A stretch of DNA of 64,000 nt. Origin: Epiperipatus broadwayi. Its lineage: Eukaryota > Onychophora > Udeonychophora > Euonychophora > Peripatidae. The first letter of the stretch is position 1. Every line of letters begins with the position of its first letter. The notes beneath the pieces were generated by a model, which saw only the letters and a program-made list of their open reading frames with translations, was not told the DNA's origin and made no database searches. Shown here one piece after another: positions 1-10,654 of this stretch. A program made the translations under genes and the position numbers. Location of the stretch: NCBI GenBank assembly GCA_028023455.1, contig JAQFVV010000514.1:248001-312000 (forward strand), written 5' to 3'.

Positions 1-276
1 TCAACCAAACAATGGCCAAATACTATAAATGCTCATTAGGTATTATTTTTTGATCGTAGTATTCTGTTTTCTGGTTGTTGGATATGTGTTTTAGAAATCA
101 CCTTAATATTATTTTTATTAATAAATCAATTTTTTTAAACACATATTGGTTTGAAAATAAAAAAGTCATTTTCAGACTATGCCATGTAGTCTCTGAAACT
201 TTACCCATGTTACAATTTCAGATGATATTATTCTGAAAAACTCAAAATATATAATTTTCAACTGATTTTAGGATCA
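1..276. other. AT-rich DNA, nothing recognised
   Basis: This leading segment is AT-rich, with poly-T and poly-A runs. I see no coding signal, RNA gene or repeat family shared with the rest of the window. Confidence 0.5.
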
Positions 277-289
277 AATGTTAAGAGTA

Positions 290-405
290 GTCAAGCATTG
301 GTGGTCGAGAGGTCAGCGACAGCTGCTTTATCAGCATGCTTTACAAGCAGTTGTCTCAGGTTAGCAGGTTCACTTCCCAGCTTATGCTATGACACATGAG
401 AAAAG
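290..405 (+). mobile_element. tRNA-derived SINE (SINE-a) with target duplication
   Basis: The tRNA-like head has a box A-like run (TGGTCGAGAGG) near the 5' end and a box B-like run (CAGGTTCACTTCC), and ends in the family tail ATGCTATGACAC. A 13-bp target duplication, AATGTTAAGAGTA, flanks it at 277-289 and 406-418, so this is a retroposed copy. The head carries the family's extra 7-8 bases before box B, a short repeat of the 5' T-stem strand. It is non-autonomous and presumably moved by a LINE; which LINE is not visible. Confidence 0.9.
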
Positions 406-418
406 AATGTTAAGAGTA

Positions 419-2414
419 CACAATCTTTTATATATTTTAATATTTTAGGATTATATCAGGATTATTTTTATTATTTTTGCATTATATACATGCAAATTTT
501 GTCTATGACAGTGTAGGCTTGTGCATGGACACTTTGAAACTACAGCACCCCCTATATGTAATGAGTCTTTTAAATTCTTTTTTTATATTTGTATATTATG
601 TAATCATTAAGCTTAATATCAGTAGCCATCCCCTAATTCATGAAAAATTACAGAAAAAGTCTTGTATAGAACTAGCTGTATACTTCATAGTTCTAGCAAT
701 GCAATGTTTATCTAATGTGTGCATGCACACATGTCCTAGATAAGAAGCTATACATTAGATAAAGAGAGCACTGTCATTCATGCAGTGCTGACCCTGTTGC
801 GTAAGTATAAGGTAGTTAAGATTATATGACAAGGTTAAAAACATCTCATCTCTTGCATATATTTTTTGATAAATATACAGTTTCGAGGGCTTATAATTTT
901 CTGAAGATATGTTAATTGCTAAATTAAAAATAATAATAATAAATCTTGTTAAATTTAAAAAAATAATAAATCAATTTTTAAATTAAAAAAAAAAAGAATT
1001 GCAGTAAATTTCATTAAGAATCTTTATTTCAATTTCTTTTTACTTATATTACAATTTGGAAGTGACAAATGCTCTCAACATTGTCATACACTCTTAACAT
1101 ATGTCATACTTTGGTTTTCAATTCAGTGTTTTTTTTGTCAACCATTTTTTTCTTGGTAAATTGTCATTATTATCAAAATTTGGGATCTTCCTGTCACTGA
1201 ATATGATTCAGTGGAATATTTTCAAAGGTACATAGGTATTGCATGTTCCCAATATGAATAAAGTATAAATATTGTATATATATATATTTCTTTCTCTGTT
1301 AATAAGTTAATACAAAAAAAAATAAAGTGTAAATATTGTAATTAATTTTTTTCCACCATGATTTCTTTTTTGAAAATATAACAGTAGTAATAAAATACAA
1401 ATATTAAATGTTTCCTAACAACCATTTTTTTGAAACCATTTTCTGTGGACACCCAAAACTGTATATTTATCAAAAAATATGAGTTGCCATCTTAGTTTAA
1501 GAAAAACTCACAAGTACTCTTTTTTTGAGTCAGCATGTGTTGTATAAATTTTATTTTTATATGTTTCATTTTACATAATGTTAAAACAACTTGTAAAAAT
1601 TTTCTGAAGCAGCACCCCCACAAATTTTTAAGTTACAAACCACCCCTGGGTTTATAGGGTAGCCACTAATTAAATATTTTATTAAGTTTTGTGATGGACA
1701 AACTTCCCCCCTCCTCCAAAATAATAAAGATAAATCTATTGAAAACAACTACTCTAAATTAACTTAAATAATTATATAGGAGGCACCAAAAGTTTGAAGA
1801 ACAAGAAGAAATGTCAAAAGAACATTTGGTTAAATCATTAATAAAAGAATTATACATGGAGATTTGAAATTATAAATTAACTTAGTGGAAAAATTAATGT
1901 ATTTGTGCAAAAGTAGATATTAGCAAAAATATCTAAATAAATGAACATTTAGATATTTTGAAGTTTGAAATAATTGTTTGTGATATTAAATAAGTGTTTT
2001 ATAAATTTTTTTCAAAGCTTTGTTACTAGAAAATAATAGAGTGGGAGTCAAAAGTATATTGAAATATTCAAAAGAATGTATGAAAGTGAAAAAAATATAT
2101 AGAATAATAAAAAAGAATATTGAATTAATCAATTATACTAAAATTTGATGTAATTTAAAGGTAGTATCAGAAAAAATTATAATGAAGGATAATAGACGTA
2201 GTGAGGATAAAGAAAACATTAACCATTTTACAAAGAAGTATGACTTTGATAATACAAATGAAGTATGGACAACTTATTCTGAGCAACATGTCTTATGAGA
2301 ATTAGATCACAAAAAACATATTACTTTTACTTTTTTTATTACCCTATTCTTTCTTTGTTTCTTTTTATTTCAAATTTTGTTTTAGTAAACTAATATTTTC
2401 ACAAGTTTAACTAA
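419..2414. other. Non-coding AT-rich DNA, unassigned
   Basis: About 2 kb of low-complexity AT-rich sequence with a (TA)n tract near 1275 and many homopolymer runs. The 88-codon open frame at 477-743 has no recognisable domain and I treat it as chance. No repeat shared with the rest of the window was seen. Confidence 0.5.
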
Positions 2415-2762
2415 TGTACTGTAATTTTCACTATACTACTCTCACACAAAGTAGGGATTAATTTCTATCCACTTTTGACACCTTGTGGATGGATGCAATC
2501 TTAAACATATGATAAAAATATCTGAAAAAGATGTATGACCCCCAAGATGCACATTTAGTGCTGAACCAGCACTCATCATTTGGCTCAAACCACAAGTTCT
2601 TATACATATCTTTATCATTGTTTAGTATATATATGGATAGCAATATTTTTTTGCATGTCTTTGGTCATATTACATCCCTTTACAAGGTGTTAAAAATGAA
2701 TAGAAACCAGTCCTTACCTTGTGTGAGAGTGGTGTAGTGAAAATTACACTACAGAAATATTA
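2415..2762. repeat. Palindromic element with degenerate hammerhead motif (copy 1)
   Basis: The ends are inverted copies of each other: the left end reads TGTAATTTTCACTATAC and the right end GTAGTGAAAATTACAC. The element matches the larger palindrome at 39225-39800 in both arms and in the 3' flank (to about 2830). The right arm is shorter and lacks the second ribozyme-like segment. The two overlapping frames at 2458-2643 and 2531-2737 come from the palindrome and are not genes. Confidence 0.8.
2542..2584 (-). ncRNA. Hammerhead-like motif, type 2, core damaged
   Basis: Read on the minus strand: stem I strand GCCAA, core ATGATGA (consensus CTGATGA), stem II GTGCT/AGCAC (five Watson-Crick pairs), TAAA in place of GAAA, a short stem III and cleavage triplet ATC, then the stem I partner TTGG. 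Two core positions are mutated, so it is probably inactive, but all three helices persist. It aligns with the copies at 39557, 38143 and 59827. Confidence 0.55.
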
Positions 2763-3072
2763 TTAATTATTGGGATAATCTTTAGTTTATTGAATGACTA
2801 ATAAAAATTATTAATACACAGGTTAAACTTTTAACACAGCAATGAACAAAACTATATTAAAAGAAACATTGAAAAATAAAAAGTAAATTTGTTTTAAACT
2901 ATAATCTATAGAAAGCATTTAAAATTATTCCTAATTCTTATGCATGAAATGTGCCAATATAGAAAATCAAATGTGGTACAAAGCTGTTCTTGGTCACAGG
3001 TTATCCGTTCCTTATTTAATCTGAAAACTAGAACTAAAATAGGCATGTATTGAAAAAAACTTACGTAAGTTT

Positions 3073-3365
3073 TAAACAGGCAAAACTCACCATATAGTAG
3101 TGCCACCTTGTGCTAACCAGAGTAATCAATGGATACCAGAAGGCTTGTGCATAAAATCCCTATCTAGTGCCTACTCATCCAATATCCCCAGACTAATTTC
3201 TGCCTTGTGGCCTTCATCAGTGAGGAGCCTTGATTTATGCACAAGCCTTCTGGCATCCATTGATTACTCTGGGTGGCACTACTATATGGAGAGTTTTTGC
3301 CTCTTTACTAACAGTTATGTGCTAGCATGAGATGGTGATCATGTGATGTTTAGTGGTGTAACAGT
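3073..3365. repeat. Palindromic element with type 1 hammerhead motif (copy 1)
   Basis: Inverted arms of about 95 bp (AGTAGTGCCACC on the left, GGTGGCACTACT on the right) surround a hammerhead-like core. The right arm and the following 55 bp match, in reverse, the left flank of the second copy at 40908-41345. Such ribozyme-bearing inverted repeats are known from the terminal repeats of Penelope-like elements; the assignment here is an inference. The frame at 3100-3330 is a by-product. Confidence 0.8.
3186..3225 (-). ncRNA. Hammerhead-like ribozyme motif, type 1
   Basis: Minus-strand reading: stem I CCTCA; core CTGATGA; stem II from GCC and GGC around ACAA; GAAA; two-pair stem III with TA loop; GTC; stem I partner TGGGG. 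All catalytic-core letters are present. The weak points are unpaired bases at the foot of stem II and a U-G pair in stem III (C-G in the 41189 copy). Cleavage, if any, would follow the C of GTC. Confidence 0.6.
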
Positions 3366-4055
3366 TTTAACTGGATACTACTATGCTTATATGAATACAC
3401 GTCTGTGTGCGTGTATGTTTTTAGTCTTAAATAAATTTTAAATTGCACGTTTATTGAAAAATTTATTATTTTTGTCAGGGTTTAGAGTTTTGACAAGTTT
3501 GTAATAATAAAAAAAGTCATTTTTAAAATTCGCATTACTTTTTCAGATGTTGGCTATTCTCTCAGGACTTTCTTCTTCACTAGTCTGTTATAATAATCAT
3601 CAGAATACCCGGCTGTCAAATTGTAAAAAGGAAATTTGAAATTGAAATTAAATTTTAAAATGTATTTATATATTTTTTTTATAAATAAAAAATTTAATAA
3701 TTATTTGCATGTTTTGCTTCAAATGTTTATTTAACATATTTTTATCAGTAAAAGACTTAACTGAATTCTGTTCATTTTACATTATTTTAATATTTATAAC
3801 TAACCTCGGAAGATATAAATTTTGTTAAAATTTATGTGCTTGCAGTATATCAACCAAATACATTTTTAGTAATGAAAATATATTATCAATTAACATTTTG
3901 TAATCAAGAATCTGTATGCAATACATGCCAAGAAAAATATATATTAAAAAAAAAGCCTTCACTCTCATATTTTAATATATATATATATTTCTTATAATTG
4001 TTTTATTGAATACATAAGTAAAATTACATTGATTATTTTATGCAAGGTACAGAGT
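3366..4055. other. Non-coding AT-rich DNA, unassigned
   Basis: AT-rich spacer with a (TA)n tract near 3968. I see no coding or repeat signal. Confidence 0.5.
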
Positions 4056-4059
4056 TTAA

Positions 4060-4830
4060 ACCAGAGTTAGGAGAGGGTTCTCGCCCATCTCTGCTGACCT
4101 GAAGGCTGAATTTCCAAACCATCTCACACACTTCAATTGTCAATTGATATTAAGTCCCAAGAGATTTTGTGGACTACTGGTGGTGCAAGTCTTCTGTTTC
4201 TCTCATGTATTTATGTAATCTTTCACATTAGTATTTGATGTGGGTTATTATCTATGGGATTATAAATCATTGTACATCGGATTGACCAAATGGTGAAGAG
4301 CAGGAAGGTTGAGCTTTTAATTAACACAAATTCTCCATTGTTAATACTGGTAATGAGTGTTGTGATTAATGACTGGTTTCTTTTGTAGATGGGGACTACT
4401 AGATTCCTGTACTTCTGCAGTATTGGACAGTGGTCAAATATGTGAGCAATGGTGTGATCTTCCCTGTGGTATGAAGGGCAAACTTGGTCTAACCATGAGA
4501 AACCTCTTCGGGTGACCAGAAAGTGGCATGTTGGGAGAGAGTTTAGGTTTATTTTTATAAAGAAATCTAGGTATTTTGGCTCCAAATTCCAGCATTTGAA
4601 TTTCTTGATTATGGTATGATTGGTGAAGGTTAGGAGGGGATTACTATGGGGTGTATCATTGTTGGTTAGTTGGTAGGCATCCCAATAATTGATTTTGTTA
4701 GAGTTTGAGTTGGAGGTATAGTGACTTTAGATATATTCTCAAGTATTGACGATAGCCAGGTCATTACTGGCAGTGTCGATTGGGATCACTGGGATGAAGA
4801 GGAAGGCTTTAGGGTATTTATGGTTCAGTT
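4060..4830 (-). pseudogene. LINE ORF2 C-terminal fragment (APE-type LINE)
   Basis: The minus-strand translation contains LEPKYLDFFIKINLNSLPT followed by a Cys/His-rich segment ending AHIFDHCP, the usual form of the zinc-binding C-terminal tail of APE-type LINE polymerases. The longest open part is 4223-4585. The same segment occurs at 6140-6740 (plus strand) and at 46000-46270 in the longer LINE, so all three belong to one family. No reverse-transcriptase domain is present, so this is a 5'-truncated, decayed copy. The clade is not resolved. Confidence 0.75.
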
Positions 4831-5628
4831 TTTGAATCAACATATTTTAATATTTATATGCAGGTGATTATTTTTAAAGCAGAAAACTTAATGTATACCA
4901 GTTGACATTTCATTTTTACAAAAAGTTGCTCATTTCTACACTGAATGTTTTCCAGTCCTCCAGTTATTTTTGTATCCACTAACAATAGTATTATGAAATA
5001 TAATAAATAGAACCACATTTTAGTGTAATTGTAAATTTTCTTCTTAGAGATAATTCTTTTTTAAGCTATTAGAAAGTATTTGTTTTAGATTATTTTTTCC
5101 CCATTTAATTTTCAAAATCTATTAGATGAGGATCATTTTATAATGGAAGATAATATAGTTTCCAGGTATGTTGCAACCTTTCATTATACTATTTTCATAG
5201 GTATTGTCATGTATGTAGATAGAAAAGATTATTTCACTTTATAAAATACACAGAGAAGAAATACAGAAATCAATATCTTTTTCATGAGAATTTCAGCCAT
5301 TAACAAGTAAAACATGATAATAGCATAATAAATTTGCAAAGACAAATCATTGTTTTCAAACATTATTGATCCAATGCAGGATGAAATCATTTCAGGTTCA
5401 ATCTATCTTATCCAATCTTTAGACTACCTTCTTTGCATCATCCCAACACATTTTCTTATTTCATTCATCCATCTCATATGTGGTCTATTTCTAGATCTTT
5501 TACAATCATAGACAAATAAGATGAAATATTGATGGATGTTTATAGATTATAAATTATTGTCTTTATTTACTTTTTTAATATTTCAATAAATGTTTTTTTC
5601 TTTGTAACTTTTTATTTAATGCTTCAAT
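4831..5628. other. Non-coding AT-rich DNA, unassigned
   Basis: AT-rich spacer between a LINE end and the minisatellite. Nothing recognised. Confidence 0.5.
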
Positions 5629-5942
5629 AATGCATAATTGATGTAGTGGATGTTGAGACAGTGGATACAATCTCTCCACTGTGTTTGATAGTGCTCATTA
5701 TGCATAATTGATGTAATGGATGTTTAGACAGTGAACTCATTATGCATAATTCATGTAGTGGATATTGAGACAGTGGACACAATCCACTGTATTTGATAAT
5801 ATTCATTATACACAATTGAGGTAGTGGATGTTGAGACAGTGGACACAATCCACTGTATTTGATAATACTTATTATGTGTAATTGATGTTGTGGGTGTTGA
5901 GACAGTAGACACAATCTCTCCACTATATTTGGTAGTACTCAT
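5629..5942. repeat. Minisatellite, about 4.5 units of 68-75 bp
   Basis: Each unit begins with a form of CATAATTGATGTAGTGGATG, continues with TTGAGACAGTGGACACAATC and ends near TTGATAATACTCATTATG. One unit (near 5700-5745) is shortened. Most units contain a small palindrome, CAGTGGACACAATCCACTG, able to form a hairpin. The two overlapping minus-strand frames (63 and 99 codons) encode imperfect repeats only because of the tandem array. Confidence 0.9.
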
Positions 5943-6139
5943 TTTATTAAATGAGTATTAAATAATTGCATGGATGAAACATAGAATAATCAGGATGATG
6001 GATGATACTATAAAGCACAAAGATACATCCAGAAATGCTCTAATAAGTTAAAACCCAGAAGTAGCATATTCCTAAACATTCCTTTTAAAATGTCATTATT
6101 GGAAGCAAGATTATAATCCAGTCTCGACGCTTAACCAGC

Positions 6140-6740
6140 ATTTAACTAGAGATCAAAAATTACTATTTGGGAGGCGTACAGTATAATTAAATCAAATTAT
6201 CCAACAATTGCTCTGAATCTTGGCTTCACCAACTATAAATTAACAACAATTTTTAAATTTCTCACTCTTGAGCCTAAATACCTTAATCTCATTATTAAAA
6301 TAAACTTAGAAGCCATGCCCACAAATAAATTCCTTCATTTCAAAAGATTCTGCAATAAGATAGATCCTATTTGTCAAATATGTAAAAGGCAAAAAGAGTC
6401 GTTCAAACCATATAATATACTCATGCCCTGGGCTCAATAAAATAAATTTAGCCATATACCAAAACTTAAGGGTGGATTACTACAAAATCATGTCTATAAA
6501 GGAAGCCTTACAGACTAAATAGTTTCCTATTATTAGACTTTCAATCTTTATTATACATGGTATATGGAATGTCAGATGTAAGCTATTGTTCACAGTACCT
6601 GTCCCTGAACCAGTCAGTCTTTTCATGAACATTATTAGGAAAGTAAAAAAACAGGCTTCATCATTGCATCACAATTCATGTATAATGAAACGTGGAATTT
6701 ACTTAGTATACCAGATCCACCTAATCATTAGTTGCTAAGC
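6140..6740 (+). pseudogene. LINE ORF2 C-terminal fragment
   Basis: Plus-strand reading gives LEPKYLNLIIKINLEAMPT then CNKIDPICQICKRQKES, homologous to the 4.1-4.8 kb fragment in the opposite orientation. Several stops and frameshifts break it. The Cys pair of the terminal zinc-binding motif is visible; the later His/Cys are not. It could extend left to about 5950, but I cannot define that edge. Confidence 0.7.
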
Positions 6741-7053
6741 AACAGATGAATAATAGATTCATTTTGCATCAATGCTGATAGGTGAATAGAAAAGCTACAT
6801 CAGTATACTAGTATTTGTCAGAAGATAATCAATATACAAATGGTCCCAGACTGTTGATGATATGTAATACATATTTTTTTCTGTCTGTTATAGGTATGTA
6901 AACATTATTTTTTATAAATAAAATGCTTTTGAGATTAAAAATAAAAATGGAGAACAAAGAATACTTACTGCATGTTATTTTAACTTTTAGTAAGCTAATT
7001 ATGTGTGAAAATGTTGAATTAGAACTGTGATTTATCAGTCATAAAAGTGATAA

Positions 7054-7151
7054 GCATTGGTGGTCGAGAGGTCAGCGCGACTGCCTTGCACTTGCAGGCA
7101 GTTGCCCGGGTTGCGGGTTCGCATCCCGGCCGATGCTATGACACTTAAAAA
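7054..7151 (+). mobile_element. tRNA-derived SINE (SINE-a)
   Basis: The head starts GCATTGGTGGTCGAGAGG and ends GGCCGATGCTATGACACTT plus poly-A. The ends GCATTGG and CCGATGC can pair as an acceptor stem. A target duplication AAAAGTGATAA lies at 7043-7053 and 7152-7162. The anticodon region holds a small inverted repeat (CTGCCTTGCA/TTGCAGGCAG), so this is no longer a working tRNA. Confidence 0.9.
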
Positions 7152-7795
7152 AAAAGTGATAAGCTGATACTCAATGAACCCACGACAAAATAACATTGTA
7201 TATACGATAATAGTTCTGGGATCAAAAAGATATTGAATATGATGTTAGAAATGATTCAACAAGATTTCTATTTGTGTACCTTTATATATACACACACAAT
7301 CTTATACATTTTTATTTTATTAAAGAATGACTTATTGTGTTATTGTTGTGGATCATAAATTTAAAAGATCTTTTTTAAAAAGTCGTTTTTTAATTAAGAC
7401 ATATATATTTAATTTCCCACTCTAATTACTCCGTGATTGTCCACGCTGCGTTGAACTGACCTTAATTGTTATTTGATTTTGAAGATCACCATTATTAATT
7501 GCAATATAATTAAGCTTAAACGCAAGACTTTCCACTATTCAATAAATAAAATCTGCTCTCTTATAAAATGCTGTAAAGTATTTTATCAACTAATAAATTA
7601 TTGCATTTTTTTTTCCTAAGCAATTATTATATAATATTCTTTAAGTAAATTATTTTCAAAAACTTTTCACATGAAACTGAAATTAATAATGAGTTTTTGA
7701 GGAAACAAACATGTTCATCTTAACTGGAGAAATTGGGAAACTTATAGTAAATTTGATAAATGTCTAATATCTTAAAGTATAGGTTGTGAGGTCAA

Positions 7796-7867
7796 GCGTT
7801 GGTGGCCTAGTGGTTAGCATAGCTGCATTCCAAGCAGCTGGCCCGGGTTCGCTTCCCGATCAACGCA
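7796..7867 (+). tRNA. tRNA-Gly(UCC)-like sequence, probably a retroposed pseudogene or SINE founder
   Basis: These 72 nt fold as a tRNA: acceptor GCGTTGG/TCAACGC (six Watson-Crick pairs plus one G-U), box A TGGCCTAGTGG, anticodon stem GCTGC/GCAGC with loop ATTCCAA (anticodon TCC at 7829-7831), T stem with four of five pairs, discriminator A. It closely resembles animal tRNA-Gly(UCC). Against function: box B is GGTTCGCTTCC, so the invariant A58 is C, one T-stem pair is lost, and an imperfect duplication (TATAGGTTGT/TATAGGCTGT) flanks it. The tail TTTGACATG also follows the related copy at 52211; the copy at 58634 keeps a similar TTTGACAT after an internal deletion. Confidence 0.6.
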
Positions 7868-8111
7868 TTTGACATGAATATATATAGGCTGTCATGATAA
7901 TGAGAAAATATTTATATAAGCCCTTTTTGCAGACTTCATTTAAAAATTTCAAACTTTTATTTCGATAAGTTCAATCAGAGTTTTATTATTAGTAATGCAT
8001 CGATTGATTGATTTAAGATGTGCAAAATAATGATTAATAAAGCTATTATAAAAATTAAAAATACACTAGTATATACACAGACTCGCCATTTTTGATTTTA
8101 TTAATTCACTA

Positions 8112-8190
8112 TTTTTTTTTTTTTCATGCGTCATAGCATCGACCGGTAAGCGAACCCGCTAACCCGGGACAATTGCTTGTAAGGCGGCTG
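8112..8190 (-). mobile_element. SINE-a, 5'-truncated
   Basis: On the minus strand it runs from the anticodon region through box B (GGGTTCGCTTACC) and the tail ATGCTATGACGC to a poly-A tail, seen as poly-T at 8112-8124. The box A half is missing, as in 5'-truncated retroposition. No clear target duplication. Confidence 0.8.
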
Positions 8191-8825
8191 ATCAAAACAT
8201 TAATAATTTTTAAATATAAAATTTTCAAGAACCTGTTTATATGAGTGTTATCACCAATCATCTTCAGCCATTTTTTCATCTTATACATGCAGTTATATAT
8301 ATAGTAGTCTCTTTTTAAATTTATTATAGTATTGTCTTAAAGCTGCATTCTACATTTTAAAAATGAAATTGCGTCGCGAGTGTGCGTAACATGTACATAT
8401 GTTAAAAATATACATAGCTCTATTATTCATATTTTTGGTCATCAAATGCTGTGGGAATATTGTATATACAGACTTTTTCAAAGGTTATTGTGCTGCATTT
8501 AATTTTAAATATTTGCGATTTGCTTTATGAGCAGCACTCCACTCTACACCACTCTGTTCTAGAACAATGGAATCAATAGATTTCTAATGGTAGAATCAGT
8601 CAACTCTTGACTACTTTCAAAATATTGATCTTTATCTTACCAAGAAGATTTAAATGGAATATATTTCGTCTATGGCCAGATTTAAATTATCGACTTGAAT
8701 ATGTCAACACTAAGATTTTGAATCTAAATCAAGTTTTTTTTATTTTATTTAATTTATAATAGATCTGACACTAAGAAAGCAACGACTATATATGTATAAT
8801 AATGTTGGATTATATATACATAAAA
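8191..8825. other. Non-coding DNA, unassigned
   Basis: AT-rich spacer; no coding, RNA or shared repeat signal recognised. Confidence 0.5.
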
Positions 8826-9075
8826 GATGTGGAATTGGATTTGACATATTGCTAGAAGAGATGATAATAGATGGGCAGTTAACATCTTAAGTGGATTTCA
8901 AGAGATTGTAAAAGACCTAGAAAGAGACAACATATGGGATGGGTGAAGAAAATAAGAAAGTGTGCTGGTATGATATGGAAAAGAGATACTTGAGATCAGA
9001 ATATGGGTTTAACTTAGAAAGACTTTTATCATGCAGTGGTTCAATTATGGTTGAAAGTGATGACGATATATGAAA
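8826..9075 (+). pseudogene. RTE-type LINE, ORF 3' end fragment
   Basis: Translation with frameshifts gives DIARRDDNRWAVNI, then a stretch related to PRDCKRPRKRQ and ending near MQWFNYG. This is the extreme C-terminus of the RTE-type endonuclease/reverse transcriptase found in many animals, and it matches the better copies at 12064, 29845 and 62700. Only the last 80 or so codons are present. The tail contains GATGA repeats, common at RTE 3' ends. Confidence 0.8.
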
Positions 9076-9409
9076 ATCTTCATTAATATAAATATAACAA
9101 AATTCAAGCATACATATATAGACATGCTTTACAAAGTATCCACTGAATAAAGTAAAAATTACCAATATTATTTGGCATAATGCTTTTTTGGTGCCGGGGA
9201 CCATAATCATAGTGATTTTCGTACTAACTCCCAAAGACTAAAAACAATTAATAATATTAATGTTGCATTACCTTTTTTTTTTTTTTAAAAAAGGCTTAAT
9301 TTACTTATTCCAATAATAGATAATTGGGCGCTACTCAATCTTTTGTACTAATCCAATAAAATTAGATAATTGGACATTGATTTCTGCCAATAAATACATG
9401 AAAGTAATC

Positions 9410-9490
9410 TAGATCTGAACAATATCACTATCAATCAACAATCTCAATCTGTTGCTAAGGCAACCTCCTTTTTGTAATAAAGGTGGATAC
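9410..9490 (+). repeat. Interspersed repeat D, fragment
   Basis: It carries AATCAACAATCTCAATCTG followed by TTGCTAAGGCAACCTCC. The same block recurs at 9740-9955, 29590-29690 (reverse) and 42375-42526. Non-coding and of unknown class. Confidence 0.75.
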
Positions 9491-9739
9491 TTACCATTAT
9501 CTATGGACTAATATGTTTATATAGACCCTAAAGATTGAAACTTGACTAAAGAGAATAAGATTATGGATTCAAACAAGTTTTAAAAAACCTCATTAATCTG
9601 GAAAATATAACCTGTCCTGGAAGCAGACTAACAGGTAGTTAATTATAAGTTTCAATACTGCATTCCAACTATGTATTACTTAGATAATAAAGTTAATAAT
9701 GCCCTGAATTAGTGTATAAATGTGCAAATACTTGAAAGC

Positions 9740-9955
9740 AGTTCACACTTAAACATTACCAATATCAATAACAATCAACAATATGTCTGTATCTTGCATT
9801 GGTGGTCGAGAAGTCAGCGTGACTGCCTTGCACTTGCAGGCAGTTGCCTGGGTTGCGGGTTCGCGTCCCGGCCGATGCTATGACACTTAAAAAAAAAACA
9901 ATATGTCTGTTGTCAAAGCAACCTTCTCTTAATAGTAGTAATTCCCTCTATCATT
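9740..9955 (+). repeat. Interspersed repeat D, split by a SINE
   Basis: The repeat reads AATATCAATAACAATCAACA, is interrupted by the SINE at 9791-9896, then resumes with TGTCAAAGCAACCTTC. The insertion dates the SINE as younger than the repeat. Confidence 0.8.
9791..9896 (+). mobile_element. tRNA-derived SINE (SINE-a)
   Basis: Nearly identical to the copy at 7054: box A-like TGGTCGAGAAG, box B-like GGGTTCGCGTCCC, tail GATGCTATGACACTT with A-run. A perfect 14-bp target duplication AACAATATGTCTGT lies at 9777-9790 and 9897-9910. Confidence 0.93.
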
Positions 9956-10654
9956 CCTCTGGTCATTCATGTAAATGGGCCAAATCAATAGATGCCAAAT
10001 TTTAATGGCAACCAAATTTGCAGATTACATTGAAATTCAAAAATAAAACTTAAATCTTTAAATTTATAATATTAATGCTTTAAAAATGTTGATGTTGTAA
10101 GCTTATGCCATTTATATATCCTAAGAAATGAAAATTCAGAACTAAACAAGAGTTTTGGGTTATACTCTGTATTTGTGAAGAGCAAATTTTAAAAAGATTT
10201 TTTTTTAAAAAAAAAATTATGTTAATTCTAAAACAATTACCGATACTAATTAATCTCTACATAAAAATTATTTATAATTAAAAAATAATTGCTATGAAGT
10301 CTCCAAATTAAACTCTTTTGGGTGCTAGTTGAACATGCAATCTGCGGATTGATGAAGCCATGATCTATATATCAATGGATGCAAGCACACTGAAAGAAAT
10401 GAGAATAGTATTTGCCATTATTGTTAAAATATTATTTACAGAAAAGTAATATAATGTTTGATTTAGAAAATTTCTGAAAACAATAGAATTAATAAATAAA
10501 CTGAGTGAAAAGCAAATATTTTCAAAAATGAGTTGAAAGTAAATATTTTGTAAAAAAAAAAAAAGAAAAAGAAATGCTGATATTGGCAAATGCTAATTGA
10601 ATTTCTTCTGGAATATTCACATTGTGGATATTTATTGAATATAATTGTTTACGG
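9956..10654. other. Non-coding AT-rich DNA, unassigned
   Basis: No shared repeat or coding signal. The 74-codon minus-strand frame at 10365-10589 is Phe/Leu-rich low complexity and I do not call it. Confidence 0.5.

Noticed and set aside
7796-7867. Functional tRNA-Gly(UCC) gene
   Set aside because: The fold is good, but A58 is replaced, a T-stem pair is broken, there is an imperfect flanking duplication and the 3' tail is SINE-like. I list it as tRNA-like only.
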